Under the pieces are notes generated by a model. It did no database searches and had not been told where the DNA came from. It worked only from the letters and a program-made list of their open reading frames with translations. From NCBI RefSeq assembly GCF_014656195.1, contig NZ_BNBY01000007.1, positions 170,491 to 234,490 of the forward strand: 64,000 bases of DNA. The letters run 5' to 3'. The translations under genes and the position numbers were made by a program. Positions 8,945 to 17,612 of this stretch are shown here, piece by piece; the stretch's first letter is position 1; the number at the start of each line of letters is the position of its first letter. This stretch comes from Kitasatospora xanthocidica. GTDB taxonomy: Bacteria; Actinomycetota; Actinomycetes; Streptomycetales; Streptomycetaceae.

Positions 8945-9499
8945 TCACGTGGCCCGCTCGGAAAGGCTGCCGAGGGTAGGACGAAGCAGATCGAGGACGT
9001 GGGTCCAGCTGTACTTGTCGCGGCCTCCGCCGGACTTGGGCTTGTGGGGCACGTAGTCGCCGATCAGGACGCCCATCGAGCACAGTCGGGCCAGGCTCTC
9101 CGAATAGGCCGGGTGAGCGGCCTGGGCGGAGTTGACGTAAGGCTGAACGGCAACGGGGATGCCGAGCCCGTACGCCTCGCAGAGGATGCCGAGCGCAAGC
9201 GTGTCGGAGATGCCGGCGGCCCACTTGTTGACGGTGTTGAACGTCGCGGGGGCCACCGCGATCGCGTCTGCCGGGGGCAGCGGCTGCGGAATGCTCGGCG
9301 TGCGCCAGGCCGAGCGGACCGGATAGCCGGTCTGGGCCTCGATGGCGCCCTGGTCTACGAAGCCGAGGGCACTGGGGGTGGCAATCACACCGACCCTCCA
9401 GCCCTCGGCATGGGCTGCCGCGATCAGTTCGCCCACACCGTCGGCTATTCCCGAAGCGCAGACGACCACATAGAGGAAAGGCTCGCGGTTCTCGGTCAA
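8945..9499 (-). CDS. Flavoprotein of the HFCD (PPC decarboxylase-like) family
   Basis: This is a 184-residue FMN-binding protein of the homo-oligomeric flavin Cys decarboxylase fold. It has an N-terminal Rossmann-like strand (LYVVVCASGIADGVGELI) and APATFNTVNKWAAGISD, the local equivalent of the family PASANT motif that binds flavin and substrate. Known members decarboxylate C-terminal or 4'-phosphopantothenoyl cysteine (EpiD, Dfp). Many streptomycete copies of this size have no assigned substrate. Its ATG overlaps the stop of the XRE regulator by 4 bp, so the two are coupled. A RiPP-tailoring role is possible given the remnant cluster next door, but nothing in the sequence proves it. Confidence 0.8.
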   Translation of the reverse strand: MTENREPFLYVVVCASGIADGVGELIAAAHAEGWRVGVIATPSALGFVDQGAIEAQTGYPVRSAWRTPSIPQPLPPADAIAVAPATFNTVNKWAAGISDTLALGILCEAYGLGIPVAVQPYVNSAQAAHPAYSESLARLCSMGVLIGDYVPHKPKSGGGRDKYSWTHVLDLLRPTLGSLSERAT

Positions 9500-10770
9500 A
9501 TCCGAACTCCCAACTCCTGGCAGAAACGGCGAAGTTCCGGGACCGTACCGCGTCGGTCCCGCGCGGCCATGTCACCGACCAGTTCCAGCACGCTGGGACG
9601 CCGGCGAATGTCCTCAGAAGCACAGCTCTCCGCGATCCTGAGTGCCTGGTACCCCTCAGCCAGTCTGCCTTGTTGGCTGTAGGCCCGTGCAGCATCGACC
9701 CAGAGCGCGGCCCTCCGCTCCGGAACGGGGATGCGGCGCCGCACCAGGGGTTGAGCAGCTTCCAGCGCCGCGCCGGCGTCACCGAGAACCGCGGCCGAGC
9801 TGACTGCATGCAGTGCAACGTTGGTGGGGCTGAAGTTCGCCCAGGAGTCCGGGCTGTCAAGGGCGACATGGCGCGCAACATTCCGGGCTTCGGCAAGAAG
9901 TTCCGCTGCGGTCGCTCGGTCGCCACCTGCACTTGCTGCGGTCACGCCACGCAGGAGCATGAGCCCGAATGCCGCAAGGTACTGGGGCGTTCTCCGGTCA
10001 TAGCCGCCGCCGAGTTGGTCTGCGGTGTGATGAATGAGGCTGATGGCGGGTGCGATGTGCCGATCGCGCGCGAGAACGTGGACCTGAACGCGAACGCTGG
10101 AGGCCAGCACCACCGGATCATTGCTCCGCTCAGCCTCAGCCATCGCCCTGCCCACCGCGAGCCAGGCATTGCCCTGATCGCCGAGTTTGAGCAACAGACT
10201 CACAGCGGTCTGATAGGCCGTCGCAAGCATTCCGGAGAGGGTTTGGTCGTCACCTCCCGCCGCGCTCTGGGCATGCCGGAGGTCTGCGATCAGCAGCGGC
10301 AGAGACGCTTCAAGTTCAGCGTACCGGCAGGAATAGAAGTTCCTGCGGGCCTGAGACAGCCGGGCTGCAAGTGCCGTCGACGGCTGCAGTGGGCGATCGG
10401 AGAGTACTGGTCCGGGCAACAGTTCGCGAACGAGCTCCATCCCCGCGCGGGGCGGTCCTGCCGGAGCTGCAAGCGCAGCAACGCTCGCCGCCAGAAAGTT
10501 GCGCCGATGCATGTCATCCGTCCTGCCGTCCGTACTGGTAGGAGAGGCAAGCCCGAGGCTCCCCGGAGGAATCCCGAGCACAGCTGCAACCGCCCGTAGG
10601 ACACCCACGTCCTGCGTTCCCTTACCGCTCTCCAGCCGACTGATCTTCGATTGGTGGTAACCCAACTCGGAAGCCACATCTGCCTGAGACCGGCCGCTGA
10701 GCACTCGCGCCCGGCGAATCACTTCGCCGGGCGCGAGTTCCACGGAGTACCCCTTGGCCATCCACGACAT
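9496..10770 (-). CDS. XRE-family regulator with TPR-like C-terminal domain
   Basis: This 424-residue protein has an N-terminal helix-turn-helix (APGEVIRRARVLSGRSQADVASELGYHQSKISRLESG, about residues 13-47). A long helical repeat region of the TPR type follows, with the frequent MHRRNFLAASVAALAAP linker at about 87-103. The start ATG 10770 (MSWMAKGYSVEL) is supported by AGGAGG four bases upstream; the longer GTG 10788 form lacks such a site. Proteins of this kind in Streptomyces act as pathway or signal-dependent regulators. It is transcribed with the flavoprotein and divergently from the ATPase and RiPP remnant, which it may control. GC content is visibly lower than in the flanking cta genes. 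Confidence 0.85.
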   Translation of the reverse strand: MSWMAKGYSVELAPGEVIRRARVLSGRSQADVASELGYHQSKISRLESGKGTQDVGVLRAVAAVLGIPPGSLGLASPTSTDGRTDDMHRRNFLAASVAALAAPAGPPRAGMELVRELLPGPVLSDRPLQPSTALAARLSQARRNFYSCRYAELEASLPLLIADLRHAQSAAGGDDQTLSGMLATAYQTAVSLLLKLGDQGNAWLAVGRAMAEAERSNDPVVLASSVRVQVHVLARDRHIAPAISLIHHTADQLGGGYDRRTPQYLAAFGLMLLRGVTAASAGGDRATAAELLAEARNVARHVALDSPDSWANFSPTNVALHAVSSAAVLGDAGAALEAAQPLVRRRIPVPERRAALWVDAARAYSQQGRLAEGYQALRIAESCASEDIRRRPSVLELVGDMAARDRRGTVPELRRFCQELGVRI

Positions 10771-10949
10771 GGATCCTCCTACCGGCACCGATCACACCCG
10801 ATATGCCGAGCGTAGCCACACGGGGACAACTGGTGATGCCGGATCTGCATGAATCATGCGCAGCGGGCTTGGGCCCAGCCGGTTGGCCGCGAACTGCAGT
10901 TGCCTATTCGTGTCAGCAGCCTTGCCCCCGTCGCCAAGGAGAAGCGCCG

Positions 10950-11483
10950 ATGACCGTCCTCTCGAACGTTGTGAGAGGCGACGCCGTGCTCCAACAGGGA
11001 CCGGACGCGAGCGTCCACCTGCCTGCCGGACTGGCAACCATCTGCCTGCCGTACCGGCCCGATTCGGTGGGCACTGCCCGGCGCTTCGTGCGTGCGAGGT
11101 TGCGGGGTTGGGGGCTGGACGAGCTGGTGGACGACGCCGTCGTCATCGTCAGCGAGCTGGCCACCAACGCCGTCGAGACCTGCTGCCAGACCCGCATGCT
11201 TGTCGGCGTCCGCCGTCCAAGCGACCGGACGCTGCGCATCCTCGTCGGTGACGGTTCCCGCTCGATGCCCGTGATGGTCCAAGCCGGGCCCGACGCCACG
11301 TCCGGCCGGGGCCTGGCGATGGTCCACCGCCTCACCCACGGCCGCTGGGGCGTCACGCCCCTCCCTTTCGGCAAGGTCGTCCACGCCGACCTCCCGATCG
11401 CCCGCGCCGCTCCACTCGGCCGGCTTGCCGAGTCGTTGATCCGGTCCTCGACCACCATGCCCAAGGAGGAACAGTCCAGATGA
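10950..11483 (+). CDS. ATP-binding protein, HATPase (anti-sigma/RsbW-like)
   Basis: This is a 177-residue protein of the small GHKL ATPase family common in Streptomyces. It has an N-box (VSELATNAVE, about 72-81) and a glycine-rich ATP lid (GRGLAMVHRL), with no sensor or histidine phosphorylation region. The ATG 10950 has AAGGAG eight bases upstream. The stop overlaps the next ATG (ATGA), coupling it to the RiPP remnant. Relatives are often linked to XRE/TPR and DUF397 genes, or to ATP-grasp RiPP loci, as here. The target is unknown. Confidence 0.8.
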   Translation: MTVLSNVVRGDAVLQQGPDASVHLPAGLATICLPYRPDSVGTARRFVRARLRGWGLDELVDDAVVIVSELATNAVETCCQTRMLVGVRRPSDRTLRILVGDGSRSMPVMVQAGPDATSGRGLAMVHRLTHGRWGVTPLPFGKVVHADLPIARAAPLGRLAESLIRSSTTMPKEEQSR

Positions 11484-11782
11484 CCACCGCACCATGGGGC
11501 ATCACCCGCATGGGCCCGTACCCCGAGTCCAGCCCCATCCCCGCCCTCACGCCCGTCATCGACCCTGAGACGCAGGTTGCCGGGTTCGTGGACGAGCACA
11601 CGGCGAATCTCGATGAATTCCGTTTGGTGTACGGCGCGTTCGACTTTGCCATCACCACCCGCGGCGACTGGTACTTCCTTGAGTGCAACCCCAACGGCCA
11701 GTGGGCGTGGCAGCCGGCCGAGACCACTGCCGCGATCGCCCGGGCCATTGCCGACCAGTTGGAGAGAGGTCCCGACTCGTGA
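11480..11782 (+). CDS. Fused remnant: graspetide precursor N-terminus joined to C-terminus of its ATP-grasp maturase
   Basis: This is a 100-residue frame with a strong ribosome site (AAGGAGG) and coupling to the upstream gene. Residues 1-35 (PWGITRMGPYPE...TPVIDPETQ) look like the leader of the ATP-grasp-modified RiPP precursors (TgmA type, PWGLTR...DPETQ). Residues about 45-96 (YGAFDFAIT, WYFLECNPNGQWAW) are the extreme C-terminus of the matching ATP-grasp ligase (TgmB, SAV_5884 type), with metal-ligand residues E68 and N70. The precursor core and about 250 ligase residues are absent. The junction near residue 35-40 is in frame. The product cannot be an active ligase. The downstream methyltransferase is intact. 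Family recognition is from motifs; the deletion is inference. Confidence 0.8.
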   Translation: MTTAPWGITRMGPYPESSPIPALTPVIDPETQVAGFVDEHTANLDEFRLVYGAFDFAITTRGDWYFLECNPNGQWAWQPAETTAAIARAIADQLERGPDS

Positions 11783-12921
11783 GCACATCGGCTCAGCTGC
11801 GCGCCGCCCTGGTGGACAGCCTCACCGGGGATGACAGGATCACCGACCCGGCGTGGGAGGACGCCGCCAGAACGGTTCCCCGGGAGCTGTTCGCCGGGTC
11901 GTTCTTCGTTCCTGTTCCGGGAAGCAACCCGACTGCCTACCGTCCGGTACACAGGGACGAGCCCGGGTGGCTGGAGCGCGTCTACGCGAACGAAACGCTG
12001 ATCACCCAGCTCGACGGGCGGACCCGCCCCGAGGACGTGCCCGTCGGCACCACGACCGGCACCCCGTCCTCCTCGTCCACCCTGCCGTCGCTGGTGCTGC
12101 GCATGTGGCACCAGCTCGGCGTGGAGGCCGGACACCGGGTACTGGAGATCGGCACCGGGACGGGCTACTCGACCGCCCTCGGTGCTCACCGGCTCGGGGA
12201 CGCCGACCTCACCAGCATCGAGTACGACCCGGTGGTGGGCGAGGCCGCCGCCACCGCCATCAATACAGCCGGGCACTCCCCTCGGCTGATCATCGGCGAC
12301 GGGCTGCTCGGCGACCCGGACGGGGACCGGTACGACCGGCTCATCGCCACCTGTTCGGTCCGCTACGTTCCGCCCCCGTGGCTGCACCAGGTGAAGCCGG
12401 GCGGTCGGATCCTGGTCACGTTGTCCGGCTGGTCCTTCGGCTTCGGTCTCGCGCTGCTGGTCGTGACCGGCCCCGGGGAGGCCACCGGCCGGTTGCTGCC
12501 CGGCTACACCAGCTTCATGATCGCCCGCCCGCACGACCGGCCGCCCCGCCAAAGCCTCTCGCTGCTCCCCGGCGACGAACGCCCGACCCGGATCGACCCC
12601 GAGATCATCAGCACCTGGACGGGCAGTTGGGTGGCGCAGCTCGCGGCACCATCCGCCGAACGCATGGGAGCCGGCGGACACCAGATCCTCTCGGACGTGG
12701 CGACCGGATCGCAGGCCCGGACCATGCCCACCCCTGAAGGCGGGTGGACCGTGGTCCAGCGCGGCCCGCTCCGGCTCTGGGACCAGGTGGAGAGCGCCGT
12801 CGAAGCCTGGCAGCAGGCAGGTGAACCGCACCAGGAGGGTTTCGGGGTCACCGTCTCGGGCTCGGGGCAACGCGTCTGGATCGGGCGCGAGGACGGTCCG
12901 GGCTGGAACCTGCCCATCTGA
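11779..12921 (+). CDS. tgmC: ATP-grasp peptide maturase system methyltransferase (PIMT-like)
   Basis: This is a 380-residue SAM-dependent methyltransferase of the protein L-isoaspartyl methyltransferase type. It has motif I VLEIGTGTGYSTAL (about 122-135), then SIEYDPVV, and the family signature near YANETLITQLDGRT. The length and C-terminal extension are those of methyltransferases that accompany TgmA/TgmB. In characterised graspetides the PIMT-like enzyme methylates an Asp to give an aspartimide. It starts at GTG 11779, overlapping the remnant's stop (GTGA). The gene looks complete although its expected precursor and ligase partners have collapsed into the fused frame upstream. Confidence 0.85.
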   Translation: MSTSAQLRAALVDSLTGDDRITDPAWEDAARTVPRELFAGSFFVPVPGSNPTAYRPVHRDEPGWLERVYANETLITQLDGRTRPEDVPVGTTTGTPSSSSTLPSLVLRMWHQLGVEAGHRVLEIGTGTGYSTALGAHRLGDADLTSIEYDPVVGEAAATAINTAGHSPRLIIGDGLLGDPDGDRYDRLIATCSVRYVPPPWLHQVKPGGRILVTLSGWSFGFGLALLVVTGPGEATGRLLPGYTSFMIARPHDRPPRQSLSLLPGDERPTRIDPEIISTWTGSWVAQLAAPSAERMGAGGHQILSDVATGSQARTMPTPEGGWTVVQRGPLRLWDQVESAVEAWQQAGEPHQEGFGVTVSGSGQRVWIGREDGPGWNLPI

Positions 12922-12924
12922 AGA

Positions 12925-12964
12925 CGACGGCCCGGCTCCCCCGCCGAGGGGAGCCGGGCCGTCG
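12925..12964. terminator. Convergent hairpin terminator, 17-bp stem
   Basis: Perfect arms 12925-12941 and 12948-12964 with a six-base loop lie 3 bp after the methyltransferase stop. Confidence 0.85.
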
Positions 12965-12983
12965 ATGTTCGGACCAGGCGGGA

Positions 12984-13331
12984 TCAGCCGCCGAGCTGGA
13001 TACCGGCCATCCGCTTCCACTCGTACGGACCGGTCTTCACCTTGAGGCCCAGCTCGCCCTCGAAGTCGTCGTGCAGGGTCAGCCCGGCCAGCTCCGCGGC
13101 CCGGCGGCCCACGGCGTAGCTGGGGGCCACCTGGTCGCCCCAGGCGCCGTCCGCGCCGACGACGACGATGCGGGTGGCGACGGCGCCGACGTACTCGACG
13201 ACCGCGTCGGCGCTGCCCCCGTGCTGCCGGGCGAAGCTGGTGAGGTTCTTGGCGATGCGCTTGGCGCGGCGCTCGGTGCGGGCGTCCGGCGCGGCGGCGG
13301 TGGCGGTCTCTGCGCTGCTCATGCCCCGCAT
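12984..13331 (-). CDS. Conserved hypothetical protein
   Basis: This is a small soluble protein of about 115 residues with no recognised domain. It has an Ala-rich N-terminus (MRGMSSAETATAAAPDARTER), a basic helix (RRAKRIAKNLTSFARQHGG) and a compact C-terminal part ending GPYEWKRMAGIQLGG. The start is uncertain: ATG 13331 has GGTGGG upstream, ATG 13322 is three codons later, and a longer GTG form exists. Third-position GC and the absence of transmembrane segments fit a real cytoplasmic gene. It is convergent with the methyltransferase and divergent from the DUF2461 gene. Confidence 0.7.
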   Translation of the reverse strand: MRGMSSAETATAAAPDARTERRAKRIAKNLTSFARQHGGSADAVVEYVGAVATRIVVVGADGAWGDQVAPSYAVGRRAAELAGLTLHDDFEGELGLKVKTGPYEWKRMAGIQLGG

Positions 13332-13395
13332 GCTACCCACCGGTAGTGCGGCTGGCGACGGGAGCGTCCTGTGCACCGGGACACATACTGGAGGA

Positions 13396-14037
13396 GTGAC
13401 GTTCCAAGGCTGGCCGACCGAGGCGCTCGACTTCTACGAGCACCTGGAGGCCGACAACTCGAAGACCTTCTGGCAGGCCCACAAGGACCGCTACGAGGAA
13501 GCCGTGCGCGCCCCGATGGAGGAGCTGCTCGCCGAGCTGGAGCCGGAGTTCGGGCCGGGGAAGATCTTCCGCCCGAACCGCGACGTCCGCTTCAGCGCCG
13601 ACAAGTCCCCGTACAAGACGCACATCGGCGCGCACCTGGAGAGCGGCGGCTACATCCAGCTCTCCGCCGACGGCCTGGCCTGCGGCAACGGCATGTACCA
13701 GCTCGCCCCCGACCAGCTGGAGCGCTACCGCGCCGCCGTCGCCGAGGACGTCACCGGTGCCGAGCTGGAGCGGGTGATCGCCCGGGTGGAGAAGGAAGGA
13801 CCGCAGGTGTTCGGCCGGGACTCCCTCAAGTCGGCCCCGCGCGGCTACCCCAAGGACCACCCGAGGATCGAGCTGCTGCGCCACAAGGGCCTGGTGGCCT
13901 GGCAGGAGTGGGAGCCGGCGAAGTGGCTGGGCACCCGCGCCGCACACACCCGGATCAGCGGCTTCCTGCACGCCTCCCTCCCGCTGCGGGAGTGGCTGGA
14001 CGGCCATGTCGGCCCCTCCGAGCTCCCGGCACGCTGA
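13396..14037 (+). CDS. DUF2461 domain-containing protein
   Basis: This 213-residue protein is DUF2461 over its full length (FQGWPTEALDFYEHLEADNSKTFW, KIFRPNRDVRFSADKSPYKTHIG, YPKDHPRIELLRHKGL). No biochemical function is established for the family. The GTG 13396 start matches the family N-terminus. The only purine-rich sequence (GGAGGA) abuts it, so a leaderless message is possible. A hairpin closes the gene against ctaB. Confidence 0.9.
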   Translation: MTFQGWPTEALDFYEHLEADNSKTFWQAHKDRYEEAVRAPMEELLAELEPEFGPGKIFRPNRDVRFSADKSPYKTHIGAHLESGGYIQLSADGLACGNGMYQLAPDQLERYRAAVAEDVTGAELERVIARVEKEGPQVFGRDSLKSAPRGYPKDHPRIELLRHKGLVAWQEWEPAKWLGTRAAHTRISGFLHASLPLREWLDGHVGPSELPAR

Positions 14038-14042
14038 CGACG

Positions 14043-14078
14043 CGAAGAGCCCCGGTCCACCAGGACCGGGGCTCTTCG
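14043..14078. terminator. Convergent hairpin terminator, 16-bp stem
   Basis: Perfect arms 14043-14058 and 14063-14078 with a four-base loop lie between DUF2461 (plus) and ctaB (minus). Confidence 0.85.
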
Positions 14079-14092
14079 ACGTCAGACGAGTC

Positions 14093-15034
14093 CTACTTCA
14101 CGAACGGGTCGACCGCGCAGACCACCATCAGCAGCGACAGGTAGGTGATCGACCAGTGGAACAGCCGCATCTCCTTGAGCTTCGCGCCCACGATCCCGGC
14201 CTTGGCCCGCGCGTACAGCGCGTGCGCCTCGCGCAGCCAGGCCGCGCCCAGCAGCGTCGCGGCGACCGGGTACAGCCAGCTCATGTGCCCGAGCGGCCAG
14301 ACCGCCAGGGAGACCGCGACCATCACCCAGGAGTAGGCGACGACCTGCTTGCCGACCGCCACGTTGCCCTTGACGACCGGCAGCATCGGCACCCCGGCCC
14401 GCTGGTAGTCGTCGCGCACCTTCATGGACAGCACCCAGGTGTGCGGCGGCGTCCAGAAGAACACCACCAGGAACAGCATCACGGCCGCCCAGGACACCGA
14501 GTTGGTGACCGAGGACCAGCCGACCAGCACCGGCATGCAGCCGGCGATGCCGCCCCAGACGATGTTCTGCGAGGTGCGCCGCTTGAGCCCGAGCGTGTAG
14601 ACGAACACGTAGAAGAGCAGCGCGCCCAGCGCCAGCCCCGCGGACAGCCAGTTGACGCCGAAGCCGAGCAGCAGCGTCGACACGACGGCGAGCACGACGC
14701 CGAACACCAGCGCCTCGCGCGGCGAGACCATCCCGGTGACGATCGGCCGCCGCTCGGTGCGGGTCATCATCGCGTCGATGTCGCGGTCGATGTACATGTT
14801 GAGGGCGTTGGCGCCGCCCGCCGAGAGGTAGCCGCCGATCACGACCTTCAGCACCAGCAGCATGTTCGGCACGCCCTGCTGCGCCAGGAACATCACCGGC
14901 ACGGTGCTCATCAGCAGCAGCTCGATGATCCGCGGCTTGGTCAGTGCGACGAACGCGCCGACACGGGCCCCGATCGGCCGGTGCGCAGGAGTCGCCCCGG
15001 TGACCCCGGCGGGACGGGTTTCGACGGCGGTCAC
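14093..15034 (-). CDS. ctaB: Protoheme IX farnesyltransferase (heme O synthase)
   Basis: CtaB is an integral membrane UbiA-type prenyltransferase that adds farnesyl to protoheme to give heme O, the substrate of CtaA. The 313-residue product has the two aspartate-rich signatures NMYIDRDIDAMMTRT and VRDDYQRAGVPM, TKPRIIELLL at the first helix, and about eight or nine hydrophobic segments. GTG 15034 (VTAVETRPAGV) was chosen because TTGGGG lies upstream at a good distance. The GTG six bases earlier would introduce a TTA codon at position 2 and has no spaced ribosome site. It is divergent from the pentose-phosphate genes. Confidence 0.95.
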   Translation of the reverse strand: MTAVETRPAGVTGATPAHRPIGARVGAFVALTKPRIIELLLMSTVPVMFLAQQGVPNMLLVLKVVIGGYLSAGGANALNMYIDRDIDAMMTRTERRPIVTGMVSPREALVFGVVLAVVSTLLLGFGVNWLSAGLALGALLFYVFVYTLGLKRRTSQNIVWGGIAGCMPVLVGWSSVTNSVSWAAVMLFLVVFFWTPPHTWVLSMKVRDDYQRAGVPMLPVVKGNVAVGKQVVAYSWVMVAVSLAVWPLGHMSWLYPVAATLLGAAWLREAHALYARAKAGIVGAKLKEMRLFHWSITYLSLLMVVCAVDPFVK

Positions 15035-15504
15035 TAACACCCCAACTGAAGATGAATCCTCGCAGGCGTCCACAGGAACGAAGGGTCCCGAATCGTCCGC
15101 TCTGCGCGTACCACGACACCATAGACGCTCCATATATCCCATCCGGCTCCGGGGTCCCCCGGCGAGGCGGAACCGCACACCCCCGGGTGAACCGACTGGG
15201 TGAAGCCACGAAGCGTCTCCGGCCGCCCCCGCTAGCCCGTCCTGACCACCCCGGCGGCGGGCGGCCGCGAAACGGGAGAGCCTGGGACAAAAGCAGTCAC
15301 ACCGGCCTAGTGGGAATCACCATGCGGAAATCCCGGTTGTCTCAGCACGGAGGGTGAGCCCCGGCCCGGACGGTAGGCTCGCACGCAGAAGCGGGATCTA
15401 CCCTCCGTGACCGGCACCACCCAGCGTCGGGACCACAGCGCCGTGGCCGACCCGGTCCCCATTCACGGGGTCACTCTTCAATACGGAAGGAGCCCTGAGA
15501 CAGG
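15035..15504. other. Divergent intergenic region ctaB / tkt
   Basis: A 470-bp gene-free stretch. It should hold the ctaB promoter (a relatively AT-rich patch lies at about 15115-15140) and the tkt promoter (a TAGGCT hexamer at about 15372 is one candidate -10). No coding frame with convincing codon use, RNA gene or operator was recognised. Confidence 0.4.
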
Positions 15505-17604
15505 GTGAGCACTGCGCCGACGAACGCATTCGAGTGGACCGATCTGGACGAGCGCACGGTTGACACCGCGCGCGTCCTCGCGATGGACGCTGTCCAGAAG
15601 GTCGGCAACGGACACCCCGGGACGGCCATGTCGCTGGCCCCGGCCGCGTACCTGATCTTCCAGCGATTCCTGCGCCACGACCCGACCGACCCGGCCTGGG
15701 TCGGCCGTGACCGCTTCGTCCTCTCCCCCGGGCACACCAGCCTGACGCTCTACACCCAGCTGTACCTGTCGGGCTACGGCCTGGAACTGGACGACCTCAA
15801 GGCCTTCCGCGTCGCCGGCAGCCGCACCCCCGGCCACCCCGAGCACGGCCACACGGCCGGCGTGGAGACCACCACCGGCCCCCTCGGCCAGGGCATCGCC
15901 AACGCGGTCGGCATGGCGATGGCCGCCCGCTACGAGCGCGGCCTGTTCGACTCGGAGGCCCCGGCCGGCGAGTCCCCGTTCGACCACACCGTCTGGGCCA
16001 TCGTCTCCGACGGCGACCTGGAGGAGGGCATCTCCGCCGAGGCGTCCTCGCTGGCCGGCCACCAGCAGCTGGGCAACCTCGTCGCTCTGTACGACGACAA
16101 CCACATCTCGATCGAGGGCGACACCGAGACGGCCTTCTCCGAGGACGTCCTCAAGCGTTACGAGGCGTACGGCTGGCACGTCCAGCGGGTGGCCCCGAAG
16201 GCCAACGGCGACATCGACGTGGCCGCCCTCGCCGAGGCGCTGGCCGCGGCCAAGGCCGAGACCTCCCGCCCGTCGATGATCGCGATGCGCACGATCATCG
16301 CCTGGCCGGCCCCGGACGCCCAGAACACCGCCAAGGCGCACGGCTCCGCGCTCGGCGCCGCCGAGATCGCCGCCACCAAGAAGGTCCTGGGCTTCGACCC
16401 GGAGAAGACCTTCGAGGTCAGCGACCAGGTCATCGAGCACGCCCGCCTGGTCATCCAGCGCGGCAAGGCCGCCCGCGACGAGTGGCAGCAGTCCTTCGAG
16501 GCCTGGCGTGCCGCCGACGCGCAGCGCGCCGCCGAGTTCGACCGCATCCAGGCCGGCGAGCTGCCCGAGGGCTGGAAGAAGGCCGTCCCGTCCTTCCCGG
16601 CCGGCAAGGACGTCGCCACCCGCAAGGCCTCCGGCGACACCCTCAAGGCGCTCGGCGCGGTGATCCCGGAGCTGTGGGGCGGCTCGGCCGACCTCGCGGA
16701 GTCCAACCTCACCACCATCGACGAGGACAGCTCGTTCCTGCCCGAGGGCAACCCGCTGAAGTCGGCGAGCCCGTACGGCCGGACGATCCACTTCGGCATC
16801 CGCGAGCACGCCATGGGCTCGACCATGAACGGCATCGCCCTGCACGGCAAGACCCGCGTGTACGGCGGCACCTTCCTGGTCTTCGCCGACTACATGCGCC
16901 CGGCCGTCCGCCTGGCCGCGCTGATGAAGCTGCCGGTCACCTATGTCTGGACGCACGACTCGATCGGCCTCGGCGAGGACGGCCCGACCCACCAGCCGGT
17001 CGAGCACATGGCCTCGCTGCGCGCCATCCCGGGTCTGGCCATGGTCCGCCCGGCCGACGCCAACGAGACCGCCGTCGCCTGGCGCACCGTGATCGAGCGC
17101 CAGACCAGCCACCCCGGCCCGGTCGGCCTGGCCCTCACCCGCCAGGGCGTCCCGACCTTCGACCGCGAGGTCTTCGGCTCCGCCGAGGGCACCGCGAAGG
17201 GCGGCTACGTCCTGGCCGAGGCCTCGACCGGCGACCCGCAGGTGATCCTGCTCGGCACCGGCTCCGAGGTCCAGCTGGCCGTCAAGGCCCGCGAGGTGCT
17301 GGAGGCCGAGGGCATCGCGACCCGCGTGGTCTCGCTGCCGTCCTTCGAGTGGTTCCAGGAGCAGGACCAGGCCTACCGCGACAGCGTGCTGCCGCCGTCG
17401 GTGAAGGCCCGGGTGTCGGTCGAGGCCGGCATCGCCCAGGGCTGGCGCGAGCTGGTCGGCGACCACGGCCGGATCGTCTCGCTGGAGCACTTCGGCGCCT
17501 CCGCCGACTACAAGGTGCTGTTCGAGGAGTTCGGCATCACCGCCGAGCGCGTGGTGGCCGAGGCCCACAACGCCCTGCGCTCCCTCGAAGCCGTCAACCG
17601 CTAG
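15505..17604 (+). CDS. tkt: Transketolase
   Basis: Transketolase moves two-carbon ketol units between pentose and hexose phosphates, using thiamine diphosphate, in the non-oxidative pentose phosphate pathway. The 699-residue protein has normal length. It shows the GNGHPGTAMSLAP substrate loop, the ThDP motif SDGDLEEGISAEASSLAGHQQLGNL, FGIREHAMGSTMNG, and HDSIGLGEDGPTHQPVEH in the pyrimidine domain. It starts at GTG 15505. It heads the tkt-tal-zwf-opcA-pgl series on one strand, with 87 bp to tal. Confidence 0.97.
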   Translation: MSTAPTNAFEWTDLDERTVDTARVLAMDAVQKVGNGHPGTAMSLAPAAYLIFQRFLRHDPTDPAWVGRDRFVLSPGHTSLTLYTQLYLSGYGLELDDLKAFRVAGSRTPGHPEHGHTAGVETTTGPLGQGIANAVGMAMAARYERGLFDSEAPAGESPFDHTVWAIVSDGDLEEGISAEASSLAGHQQLGNLVALYDDNHISIEGDTETAFSEDVLKRYEAYGWHVQRVAPKANGDIDVAALAEALAAAKAETSRPSMIAMRTIIAWPAPDAQNTAKAHGSALGAAEIAATKKVLGFDPEKTFEVSDQVIEHARLVIQRGKAARDEWQQSFEAWRAADAQRAAEFDRIQAGELPEGWKKAVPSFPAGKDVATRKASGDTLKALGAVIPELWGGSADLAESNLTTIDEDSSFLPEGNPLKSASPYGRTIHFGIREHAMGSTMNGIALHGKTRVYGGTFLVFADYMRPAVRLAALMKLPVTYVWTHDSIGLGEDGPTHQPVEHMASLRAIPGLAMVRPADANETAVAWRTVIERQTSHPGPVGLALTRQGVPTFDREVFGSAEGTAKGGYVLAEASTGDPQVILLGTGSEVQLAVKAREVLEAEGIATRVVSLPSFEWFQEQDQAYRDSVLPPSVKARVSVEAGIAQGWRELVGDHGRIVSLEHFGASADYKVLFEEFGITAERVVAEAHNALRSLEAVNR

Positions 17605-17612
17605 CACCCAGG

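Noticed and set aside
9670..10599. Plus-strand frame opposite the XRE/TPR regulator
   Set aside because: Antisense shadow with no domain; the minus-strand protein has a clear HTH, TPR-like repeats and a strong ribosome site.
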